Shown here: piece by piece, positions 54,722 through 62,296 of the stretch
Layout of the letters: each line of letters begins with the position of its first letter
How positions within the stretch are numbered: the first letter of the stretch is position 1
NCBI GenBank assembly: GCA_947625885.1
Contig: CANQQA010000013.1
Coordinates: 1-62,296 of the forward strand
DNA from: an uncultured Bacteroidales bacterium
GTDB taxonomy: Bacteria; Bacteroidota; Bacteroidia; Bacteroidales; UBA11471
Length of the DNA stretch: 62,296 bases
Reading direction: 5' to 3'
Translations under genes and position numbers: made by a program
Notes under the pieces: generated by a model
What the model was told of the DNA's origin: nothing
What the model saw: only the letters and a program-made list of their open reading frames with translations
Database searches by the model: none

Positions 54722-54943
54722 ATGGAAGAAATCAGACAAAACGGAAAAATCATCTTGCACAGCGATGACGGAATAAGCATAAAGATGATTTTCAAAAACC
54801 TCACGGGGAAGAATTTTCAAGGTCAGAAATATGCAGAGTATATCCGGCACATCGCAATCGGGGAGATGGGATTTTCGCCCGGCATCATAGAGCATTGCAG
54901 GGACGGTGAAGTAATCGGCAAGGGAAAAATCCCGAATGTATGA
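54722..54943 (+). CDS. Small ICE protein, function unknown
   Basis: 73 residues, MEEIRQNGKIILHSDDGISIKMIF... . The first half resembles a short beta-rich domain and the second a helical stretch GQKYAEYIRHIAIGEMGF. No motif recognised. It is the last plus-strand gene before the tra operon converges on it, and a bidirectional terminator follows. Confidence 0.5.
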   Translation: MEEIRQNGKIILHSDDGISIKMIFKNLTGKNFQGQKYAEYIRHIAIGEMGFSPGIIEHCRDGEVIGKGKIPNV

Positions 54944-54950
54944 AAAGCGG

Positions 54951-54984
54951 AAAATCCGATGAAGTTGCGGCTTCATCGGATTTT
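54951..54984. terminator. Bidirectional terminator between the ICE cargo row and the tra operon
   Basis: AAAATCCGATGAAG and CTTCATCGGATTTT form a perfect 14-base-pair stem with a six-base loop; both strands end in T-runs. Confidence 0.9.
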
Positions 54985-55006
54985 CATTTGTCAGGCATTT
55001 GCCATG

Positions 55007-55534
55007 TTACGGAATGTACAGCAGTGCAAACTCCGCCTTTCTCCGTTTGAGCAGCATGGCGTGCCGTTTACCCTTGTAGTTGCAGAAAGCGATATATTCC
55101 CGGTAAATGTTCCTGTCGCCCGCCTCCAATTTTCGGATCAGCGTGCTTTTGGGTATCTTTCCGCTCCCCAAAAGCCGGTATGGACCGACATTGTAGGCGA
55201 GCGTGGCAAGGAGCAGACTGTCACGCCCGAACTTGCGGAACATGGCGCAGAACTTCCGCAAGTCTTTCCGCAGGAGCGCGTCCGCCTGCCGCTTCGTCAT
55301 GGTGCGTGCCGAATACCTTTCCCCCGGCTGCACCTGATGCCCCCAGCCCACGTATGGGTGGTGTTTCTCCGAATGCCAGCCCTCGAAATACTTCGTACAC
55401 CGAACCGCCCGCTCGAAAGGCGGCAGGCGGTAGATTGCCGCCTGCCCGTCCGTCCCCTTCTGACGGCTGTCCCGTGCGGACACGGAACAGACCGCCAGTA
55501 GCGAACAGAGGATAGCCATGAATACACGCATCAT
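55007..55534 (-). CDS. GH24-type lysozyme of the conjugation apparatus
   Basis: 175 residues with an N-terminal signal peptide (MAILCSLLAVCSVSA). YFEGWHSEKHHPYVGWGHQVQPGE carries the catalytic Glu and the G-W-G-H motif of phage-type lysozymes, and LATLAYNVGPYRLL is a further family segment. It would open peptidoglycan locally for the transfer channel. Its start overlaps the traQ stop by ATGA, and it is the last gene of the tra operon. Confidence 0.87.
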   Translation of the reverse strand: MMRVFMAILCSLLAVCSVSARDSRQKGTDGQAAIYRLPPFERAVRCTKYFEGWHSEKHHPYVGWGHQVQPGERYSARTMTKRQADALLRKDLRKFCAMFRKFGRDSLLLATLAYNVGPYRLLGSGKIPKSTLIRKLEAGDRNIYREYIAFCNYKGKRHAMLLKRRKAEFALLYIP

Positions 55535-56034
55535 CTTGGCAGAGGTTTGTAATTGCCGATGGGGATGACGGTCTGAATGTCGTCCTTCACGTTCCGGTTG
55601 TTGAAGTTAAATTCCAATTCGTAGGAATTTTTGAAATTGTCCTCCACCACCACGATGAAGTTGTGCGCCTCGTCGCCCTCAGCCGTATAGTACAGCCGGA
55701 ACTTCTCGTTTTCGAGCAGGTAGCGGTCATTGGGCAGGAAAGTGATGCCATTGTCCATCTTCAGCGTGCCTTCCCCCTCGAACTGGAAATACCGGATGGT
55801 GTAGAGCGTGTTGGCAAATTCGCCTGTCTTTTTCAGCTCACAGCGGATTTCCACCGTCTGCCCCTTTGTCACCTTGTTGGGTACGGGCATCGTTTCCACC
55901 GTGAACGGATAGGATTGCTGGATGTCCATGTCATCGTCACACGATGCGAGCGTGAGCGACACGGCGGCGAACAGGCAGAGTGCCAACGCCTTGAAGATGG
56001 ATGTTCTCTTGTTCTTGTTGTTCAGTATGTTCAT
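55531..56034 (-). CDS. traQ: Conjugative transposon protein TraQ (DUF3872), lipoprotein
   Basis: 167 residues. The signal sequence ends in lipobox LASC near residue 32, so it is lipid-anchored. The remainder is an Ig-like beta domain (VTKGQTVEIRCELKKTGEFANTLYTIRYFQFEGEGTLKMDNGITF). TraQ is conserved at the end of CTnDOT-type tra operons. ATGA overlaps join it to traP and the lysozyme gene. Confidence 0.88.
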   Translation of the reverse strand: MNILNNKNKRTSIFKALALCLFAAVSLTLASCDDDMDIQQSYPFTVETMPVPNKVTKGQTVEIRCELKKTGEFANTLYTIRYFQFEGEGTLKMDNGITFLPNDRYLLENEKFRLYYTAEGDEAHNFIVVVEDNFKNSYELEFNFNNRNVKDDIQTVIPIGNYKPLPR

Positions 56035-56942
56035 TGTCCTTTGATTTTTAAGTTATTGTTCATTTCTTTTTTTGCTGTCCGTTGCAGATACTCGTTCAAG
56101 TCCTTGCAACCGTCATAGAGTGCGGAACGGTCACAGACACGTCCGCCGTAGTGTCCTTTGAGGACTTCCAGCGTCCTCCGCCCGGATTCGTCACGGTCGA
56201 GGAAGCAGTCGATGCGCCCGTACCCGTCCAAGTGTTTCACCGCCTTGCCTACGTTGGCGACGGAGTTCAGCACAAGGCTGTCGCCATTGCCGCCTATGCC
56301 GAGTGTGTCAGCGGACAGAAAGTCCATGAAACCCTCGAACACGCTGCATACGTCAGAGGCGGTATCTTCCGGTTTTATCAGTGACACATCTTTGGGTGGT
56401 ATGCAACCCTTAAAATAGCGGCTCCGGATTTCGTAGCCACCAGCCACGTTCGGGAAGCCAACTGTGAAATACCGCTTTCCACGCACGCCATAGTTCAGGC
56501 GGCAGCAGTGGCGGGATGCAACGGCATAAGGGATGCCCCGTTCCGCCAGATAGTCCGTCAGTGGTGAGCGGAGCAGCGGGACGGCTTCCACTCCCTCAAA
56601 GGCAGGTTCGGACGGTTCCGGCAGGTACAACGGCTTTTTCGCTGAGACAAATGGCATACGCACAGTTTCCGCTATGAATCCCGCCTGCGCCATGAAGTCA
56701 CCGCTTCGGGCAAACTCCCCGGCAAGCGTGAAGATGTCACCGCCCTTGCCCAAGCCGAAGTCGTACCAGAGCCGTTTCGCCACGTTCACGCGGAAAGAGG
56801 GCGTGCGCTCATTGCGGTATGGCGCATGATACCACAGCTCGTTTCCGCTCCTTCGGACAGGCTCATGTCCCAACCGTGCGAGAAAGTCCGCGAGGGATAT
56901 TTGCCTCATAGTGTCTATATCCGTCCGTTCCATGCGGCGCAT
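56031..56942 (-). CDS. traP: TraP, primase-like protein
   Basis: 303 residues from ATG 56942, which overlaps the traO stop as TGATG; longer in-frame extension overlaps traO. The N-terminal domain (MRQISLADFLARLGHEPVRR...ERTPSFRVNVAKRLWYDFGLGKGGDI) has the DnaG zinc-domain fold pattern but no zinc-binding Cys. A TOPRIM-like region follows: VCSVFEGFMDFLSA with its Glu and CFLDRDESGRRTLE with the DxD. It probably makes primers on transferred single-stranded DNA; this is inferred from domains. Confidence 0.85.
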   Translation of the reverse strand: MRRMERTDIDTMRQISLADFLARLGHEPVRRSGNELWYHAPYRNERTPSFRVNVAKRLWYDFGLGKGGDIFTLAGEFARSGDFMAQAGFIAETVRMPFVSAKKPLYLPEPSEPAFEGVEAVPLLRSPLTDYLAERGIPYAVASRHCCRLNYGVRGKRYFTVGFPNVAGGYEIRSRYFKGCIPPKDVSLIKPEDTASDVCSVFEGFMDFLSADTLGIGGNGDSLVLNSVANVGKAVKHLDGYGRIDCFLDRDESGRRTLEVLKGHYGGRVCDRSALYDGCKDLNEYLQRTAKKEMNNNLKIKGQ

Positions 56943-57517
56943 CAGTTGATGATGAACTTTATACCCATGCCCCACTGCGTATGAAATTTCTTCGTGTCGC
57001 CACCCCACAGGCAACGCTCCCGGAGGTTGGCGAGCAGGGCGATACGGTCAGCCACGTAAAACTCCACGTCCAGCGTCAGCGCACCGCCATAGACGAAGGC
57101 GTCCCGGTCATGCAGTGTCGAGCCGTCATGCAGCACCTTTTCGCCCCAATTCACCGATTCATACCCGGCGAGAGCCGAAGCCCCCGCATAGACGAACACG
57201 ATTTTACGGGCATCGGAAAGTATCTTGAAATAGTAGCCGCCTTCCGCCGTGAACTGCGCCACAGGTATGGAAGTGTCCTTGTAGGGGTTGTTCTTCAGAA
57301 TATACTCACCTCCGAACACCCATTTATTACCCTTCTTCGTGTAGGTGGAGAGAGCCGCCCCGAAACTGTACCCGCCGTCGTTACCGCCGGGTTTGAAGCC
57401 GTCTGCCAGATTCGCCCTGACCTCGATACCCTGCATCTTCGGCAGGCATCGCTGGGCGTGCGCCTGCCCCGTGAAGAGTGCAAGCGACGCGATGATTATT
57501 GCGATGTGCTTTCTCAT
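56942..57517 (-). CDS. traO: Conjugative transposon protein TraO
   Basis: 191 residues. Signal peptide MRKHIAIIIASLALFTGQAHA. The mature protein alternates beta strands ending in aromatic residues (WVFGGEYIL, FTAEGGYYFKI, FVYGGALTLDVEFYV, WGMGIKFIIN), which fits an outer-membrane beta-barrel. TraO is a component of the CTnDOT mating-pair-formation set. Two bases separate it from traN. Confidence 0.88.
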   Translation of the reverse strand: MRKHIAIIIASLALFTGQAHAQRCLPKMQGIEVRANLADGFKPGGNDGGYSFGAALSTYTKKGNKWVFGGEYILKNNPYKDTSIPVAQFTAEGGYYFKILSDARKIVFVYAGASALAGYESVNWGEKVLHDGSTLHDRDAFVYGGALTLDVEFYVADRIALLANLRERCLWGGDTKKFHTQWGMGIKFIIN

Positions 57518-57519
57518 GG

Positions 57520-58506
57520 TCAGCGCACTTGGAGTTCGTTAATCGTGTTTGCACGTACCAAATCCTCATTTTCGATCACGAAAGACTGGTGGCGACCTCC
57601 GTTCTTCTCGTTCAGCTCCACCACGAGGCACTTGCCGTCGGGGATGGTGAACTTCGCCATCGTGAAGACCGTGCGCTCGCTTTTTTTGCCCGGCACGAAC
57701 GTGGCGTAGTTCTGTGCGCGGAGCGGCAGGATGACACGCTCCTGCACGGCGGTACGCTTCGCCACCTTCTTGTCCACGATTTTCCATGTGATGTAGTCCA
57801 CATCGAAAGGCACGTTGCTCTGGTTCCTGATTTCCGTGTGGAAATACAGAAGCCCGTTGTGCGTGTATATGCCTTTCAGAAGGTACTGGATGCCGAAACG
57901 CTTGCAGCCGATATGCTTCACCTCACGTTTGTTCTGCTTGTGGATGGACTTCATGATAAGGCGCACCAGCATCGGGCTTTCGCTGCCCAGCTCTTTCAGG
58001 TAGATTTCCTGCGCGTTGTTCGGGCGGTTCACCGCCTCGCCGTCATGGATGAAGTCGCACATCTCCACATTGAGCAGCAGCGGCTCGGCGGCGTACTTCA
58101 CGTTGAAGGTGTAGAAACTCCCGTCCTCCGTGATGACAGACATGTTGGTTTCGTTCGGGAAGTTCCTCACGGTTGCCTTCACACGGATGACGTTCTCCGC
58201 TCCGTCGGCTTTGCCCGCGATCAGGTCGGGCGAGCCTAAATCGACATAGCGCACCTCCGCCGGGAAGATGACATGCACGGTCTTGTCGTAGGTCACTTCC
58301 AAGCCGTGCGGGGGAACCATGCGGTCAAAGCCCAGCTTTCTCGTCAGACCGTGATACAGGTCGCCGTCCGCCTCCTTCTGCGGATAGACCTCCTTTGTCA
58401 AGGTCGGTTGGTCACTTCCGTTGCTTTGCCCAACGGTTACGTTTTCCTGCGCGTTGGCAGTTGCGATGCCCATAGCGAGGGCAAACATCATGATTACTTT
58501 TTTCAT
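57520..58506 (-). CDS. traN: Conjugative transposon protein TraN (VirB9-like, DUF4138)
   Basis: 328 residues with signal peptide MKKVIMMFALAMGIATANAQ. The N-terminal domain (YDKTVHVIFPAEVRYVDLGSPDLIAGKADGAENVIRVKA) and the C-terminal beta domain (LVVELNEKNGGRHQSFVIENEDL) match TraN, the periplasmic/outer-membrane VirB9 counterpart of the transfer channel. It works with TraM in the core complex. Confidence 0.92.
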   Translation of the reverse strand: MKKVIMMFALAMGIATANAQENVTVGQSNGSDQPTLTKEVYPQKEADGDLYHGLTRKLGFDRMVPPHGLEVTYDKTVHVIFPAEVRYVDLGSPDLIAGKADGAENVIRVKATVRNFPNETNMSVITEDGSFYTFNVKYAAEPLLLNVEMCDFIHDGEAVNRPNNAQEIYLKELGSESPMLVRLIMKSIHKQNKREVKHIGCKRFGIQYLLKGIYTHNGLLYFHTEIRNQSNVPFDVDYITWKIVDKKVAKRTAVQERVILPLRAQNYATFVPGKKSERTVFTMAKFTIPDGKCLVVELNEKNGGRHQSFVIENEDLVRANTINELQVR

Positions 58507-58550
58507 TTTACTTTGGATTTTTAGTGGTAAATAAAAATTTGATTATTTCC

Positions 58551-59921
58551 TTAATTCACTCCTTGATAGAGCATGACCCTGTACCCGGCTTTCAGATGCA
58601 CTTTGACGGTGCGCATCTTCTTGGCTATATACTGGCTCGTGCCTTGTATCAGCCCCTTGCCCAAGTCGGAGGCGAGCTGCGCCCCGGCATTGGTGGAGAT
58701 GTTGATGCTGCTCCCCAGCGAGCCGCCCATGTTGGCGGCAACCTCCCGGACAGCGTTCATCTCCATCGAGTTGGGGATGAATATGCCGGGCTGTCCGTCC
58801 GTGTCATAGACCTCCAACTCCACCGGGATAACCGTACCGTCGTGTTCCAGCGAGGTGATTTCGATAGCGAGCCGTTCGCCCTGAATCTTGGCTGCGCCGA
58901 CCACCACCGCATTACGGGGAATGATCCGGTCTGCTACCGCCATCGGCTCCAGCAAGCGCAACCTGACCGCCTGCCCGTCCGTCACGCTCTGCGCCCCATA
59001 GACACATGCCGGTATGGTGTTCCTGTCCGATACGGTTGTAATGCCCACCGCCGTGTTGAAACTGCGGTTGCGTTCCTGCGAGAAGGAAGCGACAAATTCG
59101 GCATTGCTCACGGGCTGTCCGAGCGAGGACACCACCTGATGCGTCACCTGCCTGACGGGTTTTGCCGTATTCTTTCCGGCTTTCTGCACGGGGGACGGCT
59201 CTGTGGTCTGTCCCGCCGCCTGCGTGCCGTTCTGACCGCCCATGTACTTCGCCGCCAGCTCGTAGGATTTTTCCATGAGTGCCACCTGCTCGTCCATCGT
59301 GGAGCTTCTCTCTTTTCCGCTTTCCAGTTCGGATTCGAGCGTGGCGATGCGTTCCAGCAGTTCGTCCATCTCCGCATTGTCGTTCTTCGGCTGCTCGTAG
59401 AAGTTGTCGAGTGTGGCATTGAGGTCACGGTAGGCAGCTGCCGAGGACTGGATGGTTTTCGGCGCGGGCTTCACCGCCTCTTCCGTTCCGCCGGGATTGG
59501 CAAGGTCGAAGTCGCTGTCCCCATCCGCTGCCGCCGTTTCGCGGTCGAACAGGTCGCCCAACTGCTGCATGGCGCGGCTGCGGTTCTCCTGCCGTTCCTC
59601 CATTGCCCCCTGCTCGTAGGCTTTCGCCTTGTCACCGATAATCCGGCGGTTCTCCTTGTCCGCGTCGGGCATCTCGATGTTGTAGCCGCTTGTTCCCGGT
59701 TCCTGCTCCTTGCCGGAGGACGGGGCGAATATCAGCCACATCGCCCCGATGAATACCAGCACCATAGCGGGAAGCACTATCATTTTCTGACGTTTCAGCC
59801 GTTGGGCTTCGGTCAGCGGCTTGCGCTCCTTCTTCGGCTTGTCGTTGCCGGGAGCCGTCTTGTTTTCGGGCTTGCTCTCCGTCTTGTTCTCAATCTTCGT
59901 TTCGTTCTTTGTCTGTTCCAT
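58551..59921 (-). CDS. traM: Conjugative transposon protein TraM (VirB10-like)
   Basis: 456 residues. A charged cytoplasmic N terminus (KNETKIENKTESKPENK), a single membrane helix IVLPAMVLVFIGAMWLIF at about 49-66, a long coiled and Pro-rich periplasmic part, and a C-terminal domain with VYDTDGQPGIFIPNSMEMNAVREVA and KKMRTVKVHLKAGYRVML. The layout is that of VirB10/TraM, which spans the envelope and gates the channel. Its first 32 bases overlap the end of traL. Confidence 0.92.
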   Translation of the reverse strand: MEQTKNETKIENKTESKPENKTAPGNDKPKKERKPLTEAQRLKRQKMIVLPAMVLVFIGAMWLIFAPSSGKEQEPGTSGYNIEMPDADKENRRIIGDKAKAYEQGAMEERQENRSRAMQQLGDLFDRETAAADGDSDFDLANPGGTEEAVKPAPKTIQSSAAAYRDLNATLDNFYEQPKNDNAEMDELLERIATLESELESGKERSSTMDEQVALMEKSYELAAKYMGGQNGTQAAGQTTEPSPVQKAGKNTAKPVRQVTHQVVSSLGQPVSNAEFVASFSQERNRSFNTAVGITTVSDRNTIPACVYGAQSVTDGQAVRLRLLEPMAVADRIIPRNAVVVGAAKIQGERLAIEITSLEHDGTVIPVELEVYDTDGQPGIFIPNSMEMNAVREVAANMGGSLGSSINISTNAGAQLASDLGKGLIQGTSQYIAKKMRTVKVHLKAGYRVMLYQGVN

Positions 59922-60210
59922 ATAAATAAGGTATTAAGTGATTTTCCGTTTTTTGCTGTACGGACAGTTCCACCTGTCCGGCATGGTCTGTCACCATCCG
60001 GCTACCGTCATTCCTGCCGATGTCATAGACGGCTTTACCGAAAGTGTAGAGGGCAAGCGTGGCGAATGCGGCGAGCATTGCCAGCACGATGCGCCTGCGT
60101 GTCTTCGGCGGCAAACCGTCCAGATAGCCCCTGAGCCTTGCCACCAGCATTTTCTTTTTGTCATGGAGTTTCCAATATGCGCCCCAAAATGATTTCTTGA
60201 TTTTCTTCAT
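59890..60210 (-). CDS. traL: Conjugative transposon protein TraL (DUF3989)
   Basis: 106 residues. A basic N terminus (KKIKKSFWGAYWKLHDKKKM) is followed by one membrane helix, RRIVLAMLAAFATLALYTFG, and a short periplasmic part. TraL is a small inner-membrane protein found only in this family of transfer systems. It lies six bases after traK and overlaps traM by 32. Confidence 0.85.
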   Translation of the reverse strand: MKKIKKSFWGAYWKLHDKKKMLVARLRGYLDGLPPKTRRRIVLAMLAAFATLALYTFGKAVYDIGRNDGSRMVTDHAGQVELSVQQKTENHLIPYLYGTDKERNED

Positions 60211-60216
60211 ATCCGT

Positions 60217-60840
60217 TTACCTTTTGATGGTTTGTAAATCCTTGTTCTCGATGATGGTGAATCCCTCGATGGTGAACCCGTTGGGGTTGTCGTCCGAACG
60301 AGACGAGTTCAAGAGGCGACAAGTGGTCACGAGGCTGCGCTCTGTGACGTTGCTCTGCCGGATGATCTTCTGCGTGGCGTAGGTCACGGCACGGTAGGGA
60401 TAGCCGTTGAAGTCGCACACCACACTGTCCACTTTCAGCACTTGGTTGATGTTACCGGCGATGATGCGGTTGTAGTACCCTTTCTCGGCGAAGTCCGAAT
60501 AGTAGTTGTACACGCTCTTGTCCGCCAGCAGCAACGCACGCTTCACGTTGTGTTCTATCGCGCTCTTTTCGGGCGAGAGCGTGAAAAACAGCTCGTGGAA
60601 GCGGCGCACATGCTCCCTCGCTTCCGCCGGACGGTTCTGCGAGAGGTCCTGCGAGAGTGCCAGCATCAGCGACTTGCCGTTATCCAGCACATAGATCTTT
60701 TCACGCTGCCGCTCCGCGAAGCGGTAGGAACTCCACACGCTCCATACCGTTATCACGGCGCACAGCGAGAGGAAGACGATACCGAACAGGCGTATCTGCC
60801 TGAACGATGATTCGATGTTTTTGAGTGACTTGAATTCCAT
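60217..60840 (-). CDS. traK: Conjugative transposon protein TraK (VirB8-like)
   Basis: 207 residues. A short cytoplasmic head, a single helix (IRLFGIVFLSLCAVITVWSVW) and a periplasmic domain with AEREHVRRFHELFF-like REHVRRFHELFFTLSPEK and CDFNGYPYRAVTYATQKII. This is the TraK/VirB8 assembly factor of the inner-membrane complex. The 31-base gap to traJ has no hairpin. Confidence 0.92.
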   Translation of the reverse strand: MEFKSLKNIESSFRQIRLFGIVFLSLCAVITVWSVWSSYRFAERQREKIYVLDNGKSLMLALSQDLSQNRPAEAREHVRRFHELFFTLSPEKSAIEHNVKRALLLADKSVYNYYSDFAEKGYYNRIIAGNINQVLKVDSVVCDFNGYPYRAVTYATQKIIRQSNVTERSLVTTCRLLNSSRSDDNPNGFTIEGFTIIENKDLQTIKR

Positions 60841-60871
60841 TTTACTTTTTCCGTTTATAATTGCACATTGA

Positions 60872-61876
60872 TTATTTCAGCAGTTTCCCGGCACGTCCGA
60901 CCATGTTGCCTGCGGTAGCACCCGCCACGCTGCCCGCCATGCTTCCGGCGCGTCCCGCCATCTGGTTCACGTTGCGCCCGTAGCCGCCCATGCCCCCGGC
61001 TTGAATGATCCAGCCCGCCACCGTCGGAATGGTGAAGTAGCCGATGATGCCGATTATCATGAACACGATATACACCCCGTCGCTGGAATCCAGCGAGAAG
61101 TTGGGGTCGGTCTGCATGCGCTCGATGTCGCTCTGGAGCATCAACACCTGAATCTTGGCGAGTATGGTGCTGAATATGTCCGACACGGGCAGCCACAGAT
61201 AGACCTGAATGTAGCGGCATATCCACTGCGTGAGCGTGCTTTGGAAGCCGTCCCACACCGATATGGCGAAGGCTATCGGACCGAGTATCGCCAGCACCAC
61301 GAGGAAGAACGTGCGGATGGTGTCTATCACGAGGGCGGCGGCTTGGAACATCAGTTCCAGTATCTCGCGGAAGAAGTCGCGGATGCCCTTCTTCATCTTG
61401 TACATCCCCCGGTCGATATACATCCCCGCCATCGTCACCATGTCGGAGGGCGACCAGCCCAATTCCTCCAGTTGCTTGTCAAACTCCTCGTTGGACACGA
61501 GGTAGGCGGTTTCGGGATTGCGCACCATCGCCTCGTATTCCAGCCTGTCCTTCTGCTCACGGTACTTGTTCATGTCCAAAGTCTGCGTTTCGAGCAGTTT
61601 CGCCGTACCCTGCACGACGGGCGAGAGGACGCTGTTTATCGTGCCAAGCACCACCGTAGGGAAGAACATGATGCACAGACCGACGGCAAAGGGACGGAGC
61701 ATCGGGAAGACGTCTATCGGTTCGGCTCTCGCCAGCGACTGCCATACCCGGTAGGCGACATAGAAGAGCGCGCCCAGCCCGGCGATGCCTTTCGCCACGC
61801 CCGCCATGTCGGCGCACAGCGGCATCATCTGCTCGTAGAGCGAGCGGAGAATCTGGTGAAGGTTGTCGAACTCCAT
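60872..61876 (-). CDS. traJ: Conjugative transposon protein TraJ (VirB6-like)
   Basis: 334 residues with several membrane helices: GIAGLGALFYVAYRVW, FAVGLCIMFFPTVVLGTIN, TFFLVVLAILGPIAFAISVW, VYIVFMIIGIIGYFTIPTVAGWII. A cytoplasmic or periplasmic acidic loop lies at about 110-160, and a Gly/Ala/Met-rich C terminus with repeated AG-R-AGSMAGSVAGA follows. TraJ corresponds to the polytopic VirB6 channel component. The ATG is three bases from the traI stop. Confidence 0.93.
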   Translation of the reverse strand: MEFDNLHQILRSLYEQMMPLCADMAGVAKGIAGLGALFYVAYRVWQSLARAEPIDVFPMLRPFAVGLCIMFFPTVVLGTINSVLSPVVQGTAKLLETQTLDMNKYREQKDRLEYEAMVRNPETAYLVSNEEFDKQLEELGWSPSDMVTMAGMYIDRGMYKMKKGIRDFFREILELMFQAAALVIDTIRTFFLVVLAILGPIAFAISVWDGFQSTLTQWICRYIQVYLWLPVSDIFSTILAKIQVLMLQSDIERMQTDPNFSLDSSDGVYIVFMIIGIIGYFTIPTVAGWIIQAGGMGGYGRNVNQMAGRAGSMAGSVAGATAGNMVGRAGKLLK

Positions 61877-61879
61877 AGG

Positions 61880-62296
61880 CTACCAGTATCTTTCGTTCAT
61901 ACTGCCGTACAGCCCCATGATGCGGTCAAGGTCGTTTTTCTTCTTCGCACGCAGGTAGCTCACGCTGATGTTCTTGTTGGTGTAGTAGCTCACGAGGTTG
62001 CGGTAACGTTTCATCTTGGAGTGGCAGCGTTCCACCACGTCCATGCGCTCCTTGTCCGTCATGGAGAGCGTGGTGATGTTCACCACGTTCTTCAGCTCCG
62101 TCAGCACGTCGTTGGATTCCTCCAGCAGCTTCGTGTACCCGAAGGCGATGGCTCCGAGTTCCTCCACCGTGAAGTTGTCGTCGCGCAGCATCTTCTGGAA
62201 GCTGGTCACGTAGATGTCCGTGATGTCGCCCACCATCAGGATGGTCTGCTGCACCTTGCGGGCGTCCTTGACCAGATTGTTCACCGATTTGAGGGC
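61880..62296 (-). CDS. traI: Conjugative transposon protein TraI (DUF4141, VirB5-like), C-terminal part
   Basis: The frame is open to the window edge, so only about 138 residues are visible. They form coiled helices (VKDARKVQQTILMVGDITDIYV, LTELKNVVNITTLSMTDKERMD, SYLRAKKKNDLDRIMGLYG) and end just before traJ. Position and helical pattern fit TraI/DUF4141, usually about 209 residues with a signal peptide, which would lie outside the window. An internal GTG at 62284 is not the real start. Confidence 0.82.
   Translation of the reverse strand, partial: ALKSVNNLVKDARKVQQTILMVGDITDIYVTSFQKMLRDDNFTVEELGAIAFGYTKLLEESNDVLTELKNVVNITTLSMTDKERMDVVERCHSKMKRYRNLVSYYTNKNISVSYLRAKKKNDLDRIMGLYGSMNERYW

Larger units (their letters stand above)
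50428..62296. mobile_element. One end of a CTnDOT-type integrative conjugative element (partial)
   Basis: Everything from about 50.4 kb to the window edge is conjugative-element sequence: a noncoding end, small plus-strand genes including PcfK- and PcfJ-like proteins, and a minus-strand tra operon in the order traI to traQ plus lysozyme. This is the layout of the transfer-operon end of Bacteroides CTnDOT-family elements. The left boundary is approximate. Integrase, relaxase, traG coupling protein and regulatory genes are not in the window. The element lies immediately upstream of the thrA operon. Confidence 0.85.

Noticed and set aside
54651..54778. Short frame MMADKESSKETAVPIYDSI... overlapping the gene at 54722
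   Set aside because: It starts within the inverted repeat and ends inside another gene; composition gives no support for coding.
58524..60134. Plus-strand frame of 536 codons
   Set aside because: It is antisense to traM and traL and has no recognisable domain.

Overview
The window is a stretch of a Bacteroidales (Bacteroidota) chromosome of roughly 50% G+C, running into one end of a CTnDOT-type integrative conjugative element (ICE). The assignment rests on repeated Bacteroidota-style promoters (-7 element TAnnTTTG), secreted enzymes with Por/T9SS-like C-terminal domains, gene neighbourhoods such as ffh-folD, a GT3-type glycogen synthase beside an alpha-glucan phosphorylase and thrA-apgM-thrC, and a Bacteroides-type traI-traQ transfer operon. 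I cannot name the genus with confidence.

Region 1 (1-5,080): end of panD, then ffh and folD. The ffh reading frame appears shifted at its 3' end. A small, lower-GC accessory segment follows, with an AbiEii-type nucleotidyltransferase coupled to a small partner and an orphan AAA-type ATPase, ending at tRNA-His. Region 2 (5,085-15,330): a minus-strand run (ABC-F ATPase, M13 peptidase, uracil-DNA-glycosylase-like protein), a large secreted pectinesterase, an MscS channel and a clostripain-family lipoprotein. Region 3 (15,470-24,590): a TPR protein, an HU/SPOR membrane protein, an acyl-carrier-like protein lacking the phosphopantetheine serine, DoxX, a YbdG-like MscS channel, thioredoxin, DNA polymerase III alpha and an acetyltransferase.

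Region 4 (24,720-31,020): a HAD phosphatase, tRNA-Arg(TCT), rplY, pth, an S4-domain protein, pyrG and yidC. Region 5 (31,140-42,360): pectate lyase, glycogen synthase and phosphorylase as an overlapping pair, and a PL11 rhamnogalacturonan lyase. With the pectinesterase this gives three secreted pectin-degrading enzymes without adjacent SusC/SusD genes. Region 6 (42,498-49,965): endonuclease IV, a PadR-PspC pair behind two palindromes, and the threonine genes thrA-apgM-thrC.

Region 7 (about 50,100-62,296): 1.3 kb without a convincing gene of normal size lies upstream of thrA. It holds a possible threonine leader ORF, a promoter-to-terminator unit that could be a small RNA, and a series of strong inverted repeats, then gives way to the ICE. 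The ICE carries small plus-strand genes (a frameshifted small membrane protein, PcfK-like, PcfJ-like, DUF3873-like and others), which converge on a minus-strand operon running from traI to traQ and a GH24 lysozyme that encodes the mating-pair-formation apparatus. The integrase end of the element is outside the window.

Nothing here is a clearly new multi-gene system. The best leads are the structured noncoding ICE end, the serine-less carrier protein, the AbiEii pair and the possible thr attenuator.
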